A DNA stretch of 64,000 nucleotides from an uncultured Maribacter sp. (GTDB lineage: Bacteria; Bacteroidota; Bacteroidia; Flavobacteriales; Flavobacteriaceae). Position 1 is the first letter of the stretch. Each line of letters begins with the position of its first letter. The notes under the pieces were generated by a model. That model did no database searches. It saw only the letters and a list, made by a program, of their open reading frames with translations, and had not been told where the DNA came from. The stretch spans positions 62,001 through 126,000 of the forward strand of contig NZ_CANMRY010000004.1 in assembly GCF_947500405.1 (NCBI RefSeq), in the 5' to 3' direction. Shown one piece after another: positions 1-7,469 of this stretch. A program made the position numbers and the translations under genes.

Positions 1-35
1 ATATATTCTCAGTAGCATTTTTTAATTATAAAAAA

Positions 36-575
36 ATGACAACAATAATAAAAAGTATTTTAACTTTTGTAGTACTTCTTTTAGTAGGCGCATGCTCATC
101 AACACAAAGCTTACAAGAATATTATGTAGATAATTCTGAGAATCCTAATTTTATTTCTTTTGATGTTCCTTCAAGTATATTACGTTTAGAGGAAGCAAAT
201 TTAACTGCTAGTCAAAAAGAGGCTGTAGGTTCTTTAAAGAAACTTAATATTTTGGCTTTTAAAAAATCGGGAGAAAATGAAGCAGATTTTGTAGCTGAAA
301 AAACACAGGTTAAAGCTATTTTAAAAAATAAGAAATTTACTGAGTTAATGAAAATGAATACTAGTTTTGGTAAAGCAACAATTAAATATTTAGGAGATGA
401 AGATGCTATAGATGAGGTTGTTATTTATGGGGATAATGATGAAAAAGGTTTTGCTTTAATAAGAGTTTTAGGAGATAATATGAATCCAGCGCATTTAGTA
501 GAATTAATAAAGGCTATGGAAAAATCTAATTACAACGGAGAAGGTTTTAGTAAACTTAAAGAATTCTTAGAGTAA
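36..575 (+). CDS. DUF4252-family lipoprotein
   Basis: Predicted lipoprotein of 179 residues. It has an N-terminal hydrophobic stretch (about residues 6-18) and a lipobox-like LVGAC ending at Cys20, so it is probably anchored in the cell envelope. The rest is soluble, with the length and alternating charged/hydrophobic pattern of the DUF4252 family (my recognition from sequence; function unknown). In the family such proteins often sit near ECF sigma or anti-sigma genes, but the window starts too close to show the upstream neighbour. A hairpin terminator follows. The start fits because the signal peptide begins immediately. Confidence 0.8.
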   Translation: MTTIIKSILTFVVLLLVGACSSTQSLQEYYVDNSENPNFISFDVPSSILRLEEANLTASQKEAVGSLKKLNILAFKKSGENEADFVAEKTQVKAILKNKKFTELMKMNTSFGKATIKYLGDEDAIDEVVIYGDNDEKGFALIRVLGDNMNPAHLVELIKAMEKSNYNGEGFSKLKEFLE

Positions 576-595
576 GAGATTAAATTAAATGTTAG

Positions 596-632
596 AAAGT
601 CCTGTAGTGAGTTTTGTTACAACAGGATTTTT
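596..632 (+). terminator. Rho-independent terminator after the DUF4252 gene
   Basis: The arms around TCCTGT (600-605) and ACAGGA (622-627) are extended by A/T pairs and followed by a T-rich run, 21 bases after the DUF4252 stop. This separates that gene from mscS. Confidence 0.65.
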
Positions 633-734
633 TGCATTAAAATAATATTAAATTTTAAAAAATAGGTATGAATTAGTGACCTTCTATATATATTCGTGTC
701 TCAATTACTAAACACTAAAAACTTTTAAATTATT

Positions 735-1550
735 ATGGAGAACACAGATGTAAGCTCTTTGATGGGCAAGGGAATGGATTTTTTAACGGAGTATGGCCCT
801 AAAGTTATAGGAGCAATTATTATTTATATAATTGGTTCATGGGTCATAAGTAAAATTGTAAAGCTTGCTCGTAAAGGTATGTCTAAAAGTAATTATGACG
901 AATCTTTACAGAAATTTTTATTAAACCTTATTGGTTGGGCATTAAAGATATTCCTAATTATTATAGTAATATCTAAACTTGGTGTAGAAACAACAAGTTT
1001 TGCGGCAATTATTGCAGCAGCTGGTTTAGCAATAGGTTTAGCGTTACAGGGTTCATTATCTAATTTTGCGGGAGGTGTTTTACTTATGATTTTTAAGCCT
1101 TATAAAATTGGGGATTTAGTAGAAGCACAAGGCGTTTTGGGTTCTGTAAAAGAAATTGAGATATTTACTACTAAATTAATTACACCACAAAATAAGTTAG
1201 CAATTGTACCAAACGGAGCAATGGCAAACGGTAATATTATTAACTATACTGCTGAAGGTAAAATGAGAGTAGATACTAGTGTAGGTATTGGTTACGGAGA
1301 AGATATGAAAAAAGCAAAAGAAGTGCTTTTGGCAATGTTAGTAGCTAACCCTAAAGTATTAAAAGACCCAGCACCATCTGTAAATGTAGAAGAGTTAGCA
1401 GATAGTTCTGTAAACTTAGCAGTACGTCCCTTCTGTAAACCAGAAGATTACTGGGATGTGTATTTTGCAACCATTGAGGGTTCTAAAATAGCATTAGACA
1501 ACGCTAAAATTGAAATTCCTTACCCGCACGAAGTGCAAATTAATAAGTAA
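735..1550 (+). CDS. mscS: Small-conductance mechanosensitive channel, MscS family
   Basis: Inner-membrane channel that opens under membrane tension and releases solutes during hypo-osmotic shock. At 271 residues it matches the compact E. coli-type MscS. Visible parts are two N-terminal membrane helices (about residues 20-40 and 65-87), the Gly/Ala-rich pore helix (about 90-118, with AIGLALQGSLSNFAGG), the beta domain with PYKIGDLVE and the C-terminal IEIPYPHEVQ motif. It is monocistronic, with terminator hairpins on both sides. The assignment is firm; gating properties cannot be read from sequence. Confidence 0.93.
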   Translation: MENTDVSSLMGKGMDFLTEYGPKVIGAIIIYIIGSWVISKIVKLARKGMSKSNYDESLQKFLLNLIGWALKIFLIIIVISKLGVETTSFAAIIAAAGLAIGLALQGSLSNFAGGVLLMIFKPYKIGDLVEAQGVLGSVKEIEIFTTKLITPQNKLAIVPNGAMANGNIINYTAEGKMRVDTSVGIGYGEDMKKAKEVLLAMLVANPKVLKDPAPSVNVEELADSSVNLAVRPFCKPEDYWDVYFATIEGSKIALDNAKIEIPYPHEVQINK

Positions 1551-1573
1551 TATTAATTTATTTCTAAAAATTT

Positions 1574-1600
1574 AAAAGACCGCAACTTGCGGTCTTTTTT
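1574..1600. terminator. Bidirectional terminator between mscS and the purB unit
   Basis: A perfect 11-bp stem (AAAAGACCGCA, 1574-1584, with TGCGGTCTTTT, 1588-1598) with a three-base loop and A/T tracts on both sides. It lies between convergent genes, so it can serve mscS on the plus strand and the small membrane gene on the minus strand. Confidence 0.85.
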
Positions 1601-1781
1601 AGTTTTTCTTTTTAGCTTCAAGAAGTAAAATAATTATAGCTATAAAAAATATAATATAGGCTATATTCATTAAAAGACTTCCTATTATAAAACTTAGGAA
1701 TACCCAATGTAAAATTTTTACAGTACGTCCTATAAGATAAAATACTAAAGCAATTATTACTAAATAATGCCCAGATTTCAT
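1599..1781 (-). CDS. Small two-helix membrane protein with a KILHW motif
   Basis: A 60-residue, strongly hydrophobic protein with two predicted membrane helices (about residues 5-20 and 28-54) and a Lys-rich C-terminus. The first helix ends in GRTVKILHW, which resembles the K-I-x-H-W turn at the start of the gliding-motility proton-channel subunit GldL, but everything else in GldL is absent. It starts one base beyond the purB stop codon on the same strand, so it is probably cotranscribed. Function is unknown; the GldL resemblance is inference from one motif. Confidence 0.6.
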   Translation of the reverse strand: MKSGHYLVIIALVFYLIGRTVKILHWVFLSFIIGSLLMNIAYIIFFIAIIILLLEAKKKN

Positions 1782-1782
1782 G

Positions 1783-3126
1783 TTATATCCCAGTGTAATT
1801 ACTAGGAGTAATTGCTTTTAATTCTTTTTTAATAGCATCGGAAACTTCTAGAGAATCTATAAAGTTTGCCATAGAGTCTTTAGTAATTTTCTCATTGGTT
1901 CTAGTTAAACCTTTTAAAGCTTCATAAGGATTAGGATATGCTTCTCTTCTTAATATAGTCTGAATAGCTTCTGCGACAACAGCCCAATTATTTTCTAAGT
2001 CCTGCTCAAATTTTTCTTTGTTTAAAAGTAATTTGTTTAATCCTTTTAAGGTAGATTGAAAAGCAATTAAGGTGTGCGCAAAAGGTACACCAACGTTTCT
2101 AAGAACTGTACTATCTGTTAAATCTCTTTGTAATCTAGAAACAGGAAGTTTTGCAGAAAGATGCTCAAAAATAGCATTTGCAATTCCTAAATTTCCTTCT
2201 GAGTTTTCAAAATCTATTGGGTTTACTTTATGTGGCATAGCAGAAGAACCAACTTCTCCTTTTTTAATTTTTTGTTTAAAATAATCCATAGACACATAGG
2301 TCCAGAAATCTCTATCTAAATCTAATAGAATGGTATTTATTCTTTTTAAAGTATCAAATAAAGCAGCCATATGGTCATAGTGCTCAATTTGTGTAGTAGG
2401 GAAGGAGTGGTGTAATCCTAATTTATCATGTACAAAGTTTTCTCCAAAAGCCTTCCAATCTGTATTTGGATACGCAACTAAATGTGCATTGTAGTTTCCT
2501 GTGGCGCCACCAAATTTTGCGGCACTAGGAATATCATTTAATAAATTAAATTGTTCTTTTAAACGGGTAACAAAAACATTAATTTCTTTTCCTAATCTAG
2601 TAGGAGAAGCTGGTTGCCCATGTGTTCTTGCTAATAAAGGAATAGCATCCCATTCTTTTACCAGTTCTTCTAGTTTTGTAACCACCTCTAGATATTGCGG
2701 AACATAAACCTCATTCATTGCTTCTTTTATAGAAAGAGGTATTGCTGTGTTGTTTATATCTTGAGAAGTTAATCCAAAATGGATAAATTCTTTATGTTCA
2801 CTTAATCCTAATGCATCAAAAGCTTTTTTTATAAAATACTCAACAGCTTTTACATCATGATTAGTAACTTTTTCAATATCTTTTATTTCTTGCGCATCTT
2901 TAGCGTCAAAATTTTTATAAATATCTCTTAAAGCGTCAAATTTAGAAGCGTTAAACCCTACTAATTGTGGTAATGGAATTTCACACAAAGCAATAAAATA
3001 TTCAATTTCTACTCGTACTCTGTATTTAATTAGTGCTTCTTCAGAAAAGAATGGAGATAAAGAATTGGTTTTACTACTATACCTTCCGTCTATAGGAGAA
3101 ATTGCATTTAGTTGCGTAAGTGACAT
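1783..3126 (-). CDS. purB: Adenylosuccinate lyase
   Basis: Cytoplasmic enzyme of purine synthesis. It cleaves SAICAR to AICAR and adenylosuccinate to AMP, releasing fumarate. The 447 residues match the E. coli-type PurB, with N-terminal SPIDGRY, the HFGLTSQDINNTA segment, the TRTHGQPA-like segment near residue 170 (LARTHGQPASPT) and the fumarase/lyase signature GSSAMPHKVNPIDFEN near 294. The start is supported by a -7 promoter box about 34 bases upstream. The small KILHW gene follows directly. Confidence 0.97.
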   Translation of the reverse strand: MSLTQLNAISPIDGRYSSKTNSLSPFFSEEALIKYRVRVEIEYFIALCEIPLPQLVGFNASKFDALRDIYKNFDAKDAQEIKDIEKVTNHDVKAVEYFIKKAFDALGLSEHKEFIHFGLTSQDINNTAIPLSIKEAMNEVYVPQYLEVVTKLEELVKEWDAIPLLARTHGQPASPTRLGKEINVFVTRLKEQFNLLNDIPSAAKFGGATGNYNAHLVAYPNTDWKAFGENFVHDKLGLHHSFPTTQIEHYDHMAALFDTLKRINTILLDLDRDFWTYVSMDYFKQKIKKGEVGSSAMPHKVNPIDFENSEGNLGIANAIFEHLSAKLPVSRLQRDLTDSTVLRNVGVPFAHTLIAFQSTLKGLNKLLLNKEKFEQDLENNWAVVAEAIQTILRREAYPNPYEALKGLTRTNEKITKDSMANFIDSLEVSDAIKKELKAITPSNYTGI

Positions 3127-3159
3127 TTGCTTATGAATTTATTAGTAATTAACAAGCGG

Positions 3160-3167
3160 CAAATATA
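3160..3167 (-). promoter_or_regulatory. Bacteroidota -7 box for purB
   Basis: Read on the minus strand this is TATATTTG, matching TAnnTTTG. It lies 33 bases upstream of the purB ATG. No clear -33 element is seen. Confidence 0.5.
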
Positions 3168-3244
3168 CTTATAAGTTAAGGAGTTTAAAAGTCTATAAAA
3201 CTTTAATCTGATGTTGCTTTTTGACTATCTGTCATAAGAAAAAC

Positions 3245-3805
3245 TTATTTTATTTTTTCTAATGTCATTCTTGCTCTTGCTTTATAGGCAGCACTGCCAT
3301 TTGAATAGTTTTGTTCTAGAACCATACGCAATTCTGGGTAAATCCAATCATACTTACGTCCTAGTAATAGTAAAGATGTCATGGAATATGCTTGCGCAGC
3401 CACTTTGTGTTCTCCAATTAGCCAATCAAAACAATTACTTGCGATAATTTCTAAATGCTTATCGGTCAGATTTTTAATACACTTTGGATCCTTCTTTTGA
3501 AAGTAATTCTTTGTTAAGTATTCGCAAATTTTGGCCATAGGTCGTACAGAAGGGTCTAAATGTACTTTATGTAAATTGGCAGTGAAAGTATCTAAATAAG
3601 GAAAAATATATTCTAATTTTTCTTTTGCAGTAAATTCTAACACCCAACAGGCTTTAGAAGATATGGGGTTATCTACAGTAAATGCTATAGAGAGCAAGGG
3701 TTTAATTAATTCTGGATTGTTTAAAATTAAGGTGGACATCTCTTGCCGTTTATCTCTAGAATGATTTACATAATCTAAAGCTTTAAAAAGGTCTTCTTTA
3801 TTCAT
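3245..3805 (-). CDS. HEAT-like helical protein of unknown function
   Basis: A soluble protein of 186 residues with no signal peptide or membrane segment. The sequence is helix-rich, with repeating patterns such as ELIKPLLSIAF and SSKACWVLEFTAKEKLEYI that suggest ARM/HEAT-type helical pairs. I recall homologues in related genomes carrying the name adenylosuccinate lyase, which seems to be borrowed from the purB neighbour: no lyase signature is present here. It lies upstream of purB on the same strand with a 118-bp gap that contains purB's own promoter box. Function is unknown. Confidence 0.75.
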   Translation of the reverse strand: MNKEDLFKALDYVNHSRDKRQEMSTLILNNPELIKPLLSIAFTVDNPISSKACWVLEFTAKEKLEYIFPYLDTFTANLHKVHLDPSVRPMAKICEYLTKNYFQKKDPKCIKNLTDKHLEIIASNCFDWLIGEHKVAAQAYSMTSLLLLGRKYDWIYPELRMVLEQNYSNGSAAYKARARMTLEKIK

Positions 3806-3842
3806 GAAAAAAATGTAATTTTAGAAAAATTTGTTTCCCCAA

Positions 3843-4316
3843 ATGAAATTACTAAAAAAAAATGCAATTATCCTACTGGTTGCTTTTGTTGCTATCCAGT
3901 TTTTTAGACCTTCTCAGAATACCTCTCACGGTAATCACGCTAAGTTATTTATTTCTGAAACAAACCCTTCACAGGATGTAAAAGTTCTGTTAGAACAAAC
4001 CTGTTATGACTGTCATAGTAACAATACCAACTATCCATGGTATAATAACGTAGCACCAGTTTCTTTTTGGATGGCAAACCATGTAAAGGATGGAAAAAAA
4101 CATTTAAATTTTTCGGAGTGGGAATCTTATTCTACCAAGAAAAAAGACCATAAGTTAGAGGAGGTTATAGAAACCTTAGAAGAAGGAAAAATGCCTTTAA
4201 AAGAATATACTTGGACGCATGAAAAGGCTAAGCTTACAGAAAAAGAAAAGAAACTTGTTATTGCTTGGGCAAAGCGTTCTAGAGCATTATATCAATTAAA
4301 GAATTTACAGCTATAG
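3843..4316 (+). CDS. Haem-binding-domain periplasmic or membrane-anchored protein
   Basis: A protein of 157 residues with an N-terminal membrane/signal segment (about residues 6-19) and one c-type haem motif, CYDCH, near residue 54. The SNNTNYPWYN segment follows, then HVKDGKKHLNFSEW, the pattern of the Bacteroidota haem_bd family. Haem would be attached in the periplasm; an electron-transfer or sensing role is inference. I chose the ATG at 3843 rather than an upstream in-frame TTG because the signal peptide starts there. The 3' end overlaps the convergent sirtuin gene by 38 bases. Confidence 0.8.
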   Translation: MKLLKKNAIILLVAFVAIQFFRPSQNTSHGNHAKLFISETNPSQDVKVLLEQTCYDCHSNNTNYPWYNNVAPVSFWMANHVKDGKKHLNFSEWESYSTKKKDHKLEEVIETLEEGKMPLKEYTWTHEKAKLTEKEKKLVIAWAKRSRALYQLKNLQL

Positions 4317-4974
4317 GAACTCCTTTTGTAGCAGATTCAGCTATAATGGTTAAATTATTATAATCGTTTTTAGTTATTTTAGGGTACGGATCTATAAAAT
4401 AAATGGGAATATTTGTAGGCGCATAATCTATTAAACCTGCAGCAGGATACACTTGCATAGAAGTTCCTATAATTAGTAAAGCATTGGCCTTTTTGGTGAT
4501 TTCTATAGCTTTATCCATCATAGGAACATCTTCTCCAAACCATACAATATGTGGTCTTAATTGTGATCCTTTACTACATAAATTTCCTATTTCAATATTT
4601 TTGTTCCAAGGTAATATTAAGTTTTTATCTATAGAACTTCTAGCTTTTAGTAATTCGCCGTGTAAATGTATAACTTGTTTACTTCCAGAACTTTCATGAA
4701 GGTTATCTACATTTTGTGTTATAATGTTTACATTAAAATGATCTTGTAAAGATGTTAAGGCGTAATGAGCTGCATTAGGTTTTACAGATGATAATTGCTT
4801 TCTTCTTTGGTTATAAAAGTCTAGCACCAATGTTGGGTTGTTTTTAAACCCTTGTGGAGAGGCTACTTCCATAATATCATACCCTTCCCATAAGCCATCT
4901 GCATCTCTAAAAGTTTTTATACCACTTTCGGCACTTATGCCGGCTCCGGTAAGAACAACAATATTTTTTTTCAT
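4279..4974 (-). CDS. cobB: Sir2-family NAD-dependent protein deacylase
   Basis: Removes acyl groups from lysines using NAD+ and yields nicotinamide and O-acyl-ADP-ribose. Of 231 residues, the visible motifs are TGAGISAESGIKTFR (from residue 9), GLWEGYD, TQNVDNLHESSG, the catalytic His in IHLHGELL, and the nucleotide-binding IGTSMQVYPAAGL. The region that normally carries four zinc-binding cysteines has only one (LCSKGSQLRP), so the zinc ribbon appears lost. I used the ATG at 4974 because family members start MKK(N/L)IVVLTGAG; an upstream in-frame ATG at 5010 would run into the divergent gene. Confidence 0.9.
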   Translation of the reverse strand: MKKNIVVLTGAGISAESGIKTFRDADGLWEGYDIMEVASPQGFKNNPTLVLDFYNQRRKQLSSVKPNAAHYALTSLQDHFNVNIITQNVDNLHESSGSKQVIHLHGELLKARSSIDKNLILPWNKNIEIGNLCSKGSQLRPHIVWFGEDVPMMDKAIEITKKANALLIIGTSMQVYPAAGLIDYAPTNIPIYFIDPYPKITKNDYNNLTIIAESATKGVPIAVNSLIDIML

Positions 4975-5008
4975 GAATATAAAAGTAGACTTTTTATTAT
5001 ATTGTAGC

Positions 5009-5665
5009 ATGATAGATGAAAAGCTTTTAGCTTATTTAGAAGAAATTATAACTCCAGAACGTACAAAACGTTTTAAAGTAATATTAGAGGAACGAACAAA
5101 ATATATAACTGTTGCTATTGAAGATGTTTTTCAAAGACACAATATGAGTGCTGTAATACGTAGTTGCGAAGTTTTTGGAATACAAGATGCCCATGTTATA
5201 GAAAAAAGAAATGCTAAATGTTTAGATGAAGAAATTTCTATGGGAGCGCAAAATTGGGTAGATGTATATGAATACAAGGATACTATAAACTGTATAGAGA
5301 GTTTGCGTAAAAAAGGGTATAAAATAATAGCAACTACACCGCATAATGATTCTTGTTATTTAGATGATTTTGAATTAAAGGATAAAGTAGCTCTTTTTTT
5401 TGGAACGGAAAGAGATGGATTAAGTGATGAGGTTATAGAAAATGCCGATGGCTATTTAAAAGTACCAATGGTAGGTTTTACAGAAAGTTTAAACATTTCA
5501 GTTTCTGCGGCAATAATTTTACAAAGTTTAACTAATAAACTTAAGAGGAGTAATTTAAATTGGCAGTTAACGGATAAAGAGAAACAAGAAAAACAATTAG
5601 ATTGGACAAAGAAATCTATAAAAAGCATTGATGCTATATTAGACAGATATTCTAAAAAAAGCTAA
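5009..5665 (+). CDS. trmH: SpoU/TrmH-type tRNA (guanosine-2'-O)-methyltransferase
   Basis: SPOUT-fold, SAM-dependent ribose methyltransferase, most likely for G18 of tRNA. The 218 residues show all three SpoU motifs: NMSAVIRSCEVFG near residue 42 (motif 1), LFFGTERDGLSDE near 129 (motif 2) and VPMVGFTESLNISVSAA near 152 (motif 3). An open frame extends upstream to 4838, but that part lies opposite the sirtuin gene and has no family similarity, so the ATG at 5009 is the start. It is divergent from the sirtuin, with 34 bases between starts. The exact tRNA position is inferred from the family. Confidence 0.88.
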   Translation: MIDEKLLAYLEEIITPERTKRFKVILEERTKYITVAIEDVFQRHNMSAVIRSCEVFGIQDAHVIEKRNAKCLDEEISMGAQNWVDVYEYKDTINCIESLRKKGYKIIATTPHNDSCYLDDFELKDKVALFFGTERDGLSDEVIENADGYLKVPMVGFTESLNISVSAAIILQSLTNKLKRSNLNWQLTDKEKQEKQLDWTKKSIKSIDAILDRYSKKS

Positions 5666-5707
5666 GTTTTTATTAAATTTAAGAGAAATAACTAAACTTA
5701 AAGTATT

Positions 5708-6235
5708 ATGACAACTATTTTTTACATTCTAGGAGGTATTATACTACTATTACTAGTTTTAGGACTTATTGCGCCAAAAAACTATAATGTTTTTAGAACA
5801 ATAGAAATAAATAAACCAAAGGCAAAGGTTTTTGAACACCTTAAATATTTAAAGAAACAACAAGAGTGGTCTCCGTGGGCAAAAAAAGACCCCAATATGG
5901 AGAAAAAAATTACTGGAACTGATGGGGAAGTTGGAGCTGTAAGTTATTGGAATGGTAATAAAGAAGTAGGGGAAGGGGAGCAAGAAATAACTAAAATAAT
6001 AGAAGGAGAAAGAATAGAAGGAGAGCTTCGTTTTTTAAAGCCATGGAAGTCTATTTCAAATTGCTATTTTGTTGTTGCTGAAGCTGGTGAAGAAAACACA
6101 AAAGTTACTTGGGGATTTTCTGGTAAAAATAAATTTCCTGTGAGTATAATGATGCTTTTTATGAATATGGATAAAGCTGTGGGAAAAGATTTTGAAGAAG
6201 GTCTGGCAGCTTTAAAAGAGCAATTAGAAGCGTAA
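5708..6235 (+). CDS. SRPBCC-family (START-like) protein with an N-terminal membrane anchor
   Basis: A protein of 175 residues. Residues about 5-22 form a hydrophobic membrane helix. The rest has the polyketide-cyclase/START-like pattern: KPKAKVFEHLKYLKKQQEWSPW, GAVSYWNGNKEVGEG, ERIEGELRFLKPW and a TKVTWGFSGKNKFP strand. The fold typically binds a hydrophobic ligand in a deep cavity; no ligand can be named. It is on the same strand 42 bases after trmH and may be cotranscribed. Confidence 0.8.
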   Translation: MTTIFYILGGIILLLLVLGLIAPKNYNVFRTIEINKPKAKVFEHLKYLKKQQEWSPWAKKDPNMEKKITGTDGEVGAVSYWNGNKEVGEGEQEITKIIEGERIEGELRFLKPWKSISNCYFVVAEAGEENTKVTWGFSGKNKFPVSIMMLFMNMDKAVGKDFEEGLAALKEQLEA

Positions 6236-6256
6236 TAGGTTCTAAATTGTTCTTAT

Positions 6257-6526
6257 TTAGGAATGCTCAGGGCATTTGTCACAGGTGCATTTTCCTTTTT
6301 CGCATTTACATTTTTCTTCATGAGATGCACACGTACAACTCTCAGAATGTCCTAGTGTTTTTAAATCCATTTTACATACAGGGCAGCTACCTTTTTCTGT
6401 ATATGTTTTGTCATTTTCACAATCCATAGGGCATTGGTACAACACGGTAGCGGTATCTTGTTTGGTTTTTTCTTTACAGGAAAAAACTAATGTACAAAGT
6501 AGTATAAGTGAAAAAAGTCTGCCCAT
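6257..6526 (-). CDS. Heavy-metal-binding-domain lipoprotein with Cys/His-rich tail
   Basis: An 89-residue protein with a lipoprotein signal (LLCTLVFSC, Cys17). A heavy-metal-binding module follows, YQCPMDCENDKTYTEKGSCP then VCKMDL, as found in Bacteroidota copper/metal efflux proteins. The last 25 residues are unusually rich in Cys, His, Lys and Glu (HSESCTC, CKCEKGKCTC, CDKCPEHS), like a small metallothionein. A periplasmic or outer-membrane metal buffer is inferred. No efflux genes lie beside it; it is convergent with the SRPBCC gene. Confidence 0.75.
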   Translation of the reverse strand: MGRLFSLILLCTLVFSCKEKTKQDTATVLYQCPMDCENDKTYTEKGSCPVCKMDLKTLGHSESCTCASHEEKCKCEKGKCTCDKCPEHS

Positions 6527-6607
6527 ATTATAAAGGAATAGTGCTTATATACAATGCAATTTAAGATTTTATTTTAAATATAAAGACCTTTTAGTACGTA
6601 AAGGTTT

Positions 6608-7393
6608 TTATCTTTTTTTACCTCTGTTTAGAACTTTAAAATCTTCATAACAGCCACTAATAGCATCTAATATTTGTAAATCATTGGCTGTTGTGATAAA
6701 GGATTTAGAGTAGTTACAGTTATTTAGAATATCTTCAATATCCATTTTTTCTATTTGTAGAAGTTCTATCAAAGTTTCTCTATCAAATTTGGAGGCAAGG
6801 AGATTTCTTATTTGGTCATCTTCTTTAATTTTTCTTAGTTTTCGCATTTGGTTGGGTTTTTTACCAAATAAATTACGAAGTAAATCTGCGGGGTTTAATA
6901 TGGCACCTAATACTTTGGTTACCGCACTTGGGTTTTTATTGCCAGCTTCGTAACCAACAGAAAGGCCAGATATGCTATATTGGTATGCATTGTTTATAGG
7001 AAGGTTTTTAACATCTATCTCTAGGTAACCTGTAAGCTGGTAGGGTCTTACAATTACTTCTTCTAAGGCATACGCAAGTTCTGTTAAAGATATTTTGGTA
7101 TCCTTAAACTTAAACATATCATTAGTAATTCTAATTTTTTGCGATTTAAATCCTAGAAAGGAAAAATATAAAGTATCGTTTACTGCAGCAGTTAATGTAA
7201 ATTCCCCTTTCTCATTAGTAATGGTTCCTTTTACTTGATTAAGGTTTACAATATGCACGCTTTCCATAGGAGTGTCTGTTTGTGCATTAATAACTATTGC
7301 ACTTATTTTTGTCTCTTCTTTGGTTTCTATATTTTCTTGACTAAAAACAACACTGCTTATAAGGCAAAGTATAACGAGTAATTTTTTTCCCAT
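6608..7393 (-). CDS. Carboxypeptidase-like regulatory domain envelope protein
   Basis: A secreted protein of 261 residues: signal peptide (about 1-19, ending FSQE), then a CarbopepD_reg_2-type beta-sandwich (about 27-105; INAQTDTPMESVHIVNLNQ, GTITNEKGEFTL, DTLYFSFLGFKSQKI), then a helix-rich C-terminal region of unknown function. In Bacteroidota this domain often precedes TonB receptors, but here no barrel follows. I chose the ATG at 7393 because the signal peptide begins there. It lies downstream of the helicase, separated from it by a terminator. Confidence 0.75.
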   Translation of the reverse strand: MGKKLLVILCLISSVVFSQENIETKEETKISAIVINAQTDTPMESVHIVNLNQVKGTITNEKGEFTLTAAVNDTLYFSFLGFKSQKIRITNDMFKFKDTKISLTELAYALEEVIVRPYQLTGYLEIDVKNLPINNAYQYSISGLSVGYEAGNKNPSAVTKVLGAILNPADLLRNLFGKKPNQMRKLRKIKEDDQIRNLLASKFDRETLIELLQIEKMDIEDILNNCNYSKSFITTANDLQILDAISGCYEDFKVLNRGKKR

Positions 7394-7430
7394 AATTCTA
7401 ATATACACCAATAAAAATGCAAACAAAACA

Positions 7431-7456
7431 AAAAAATACGCCGAAGCGTATTTTTT
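7431..7456 (-). terminator. Rho-independent terminator of the DEAD-box helicase gene
   Basis: A perfect 11-bp stem, AAAAAATACGC (7431-7441) with GCGTATTTTTT (7446-7456) around a CGAA tetraloop, immediately downstream of the helicase stop. Confidence 0.85.
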
Positions 7457-7469
7457 AATATAGGTTTAA

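Noticed and set aside
4838-5008. Longer N-terminus for the TrmH-like protein
   Set aside because: This part lies opposite the sirtuin gene and is unrelated to the family; the ATG at 5009 fits.
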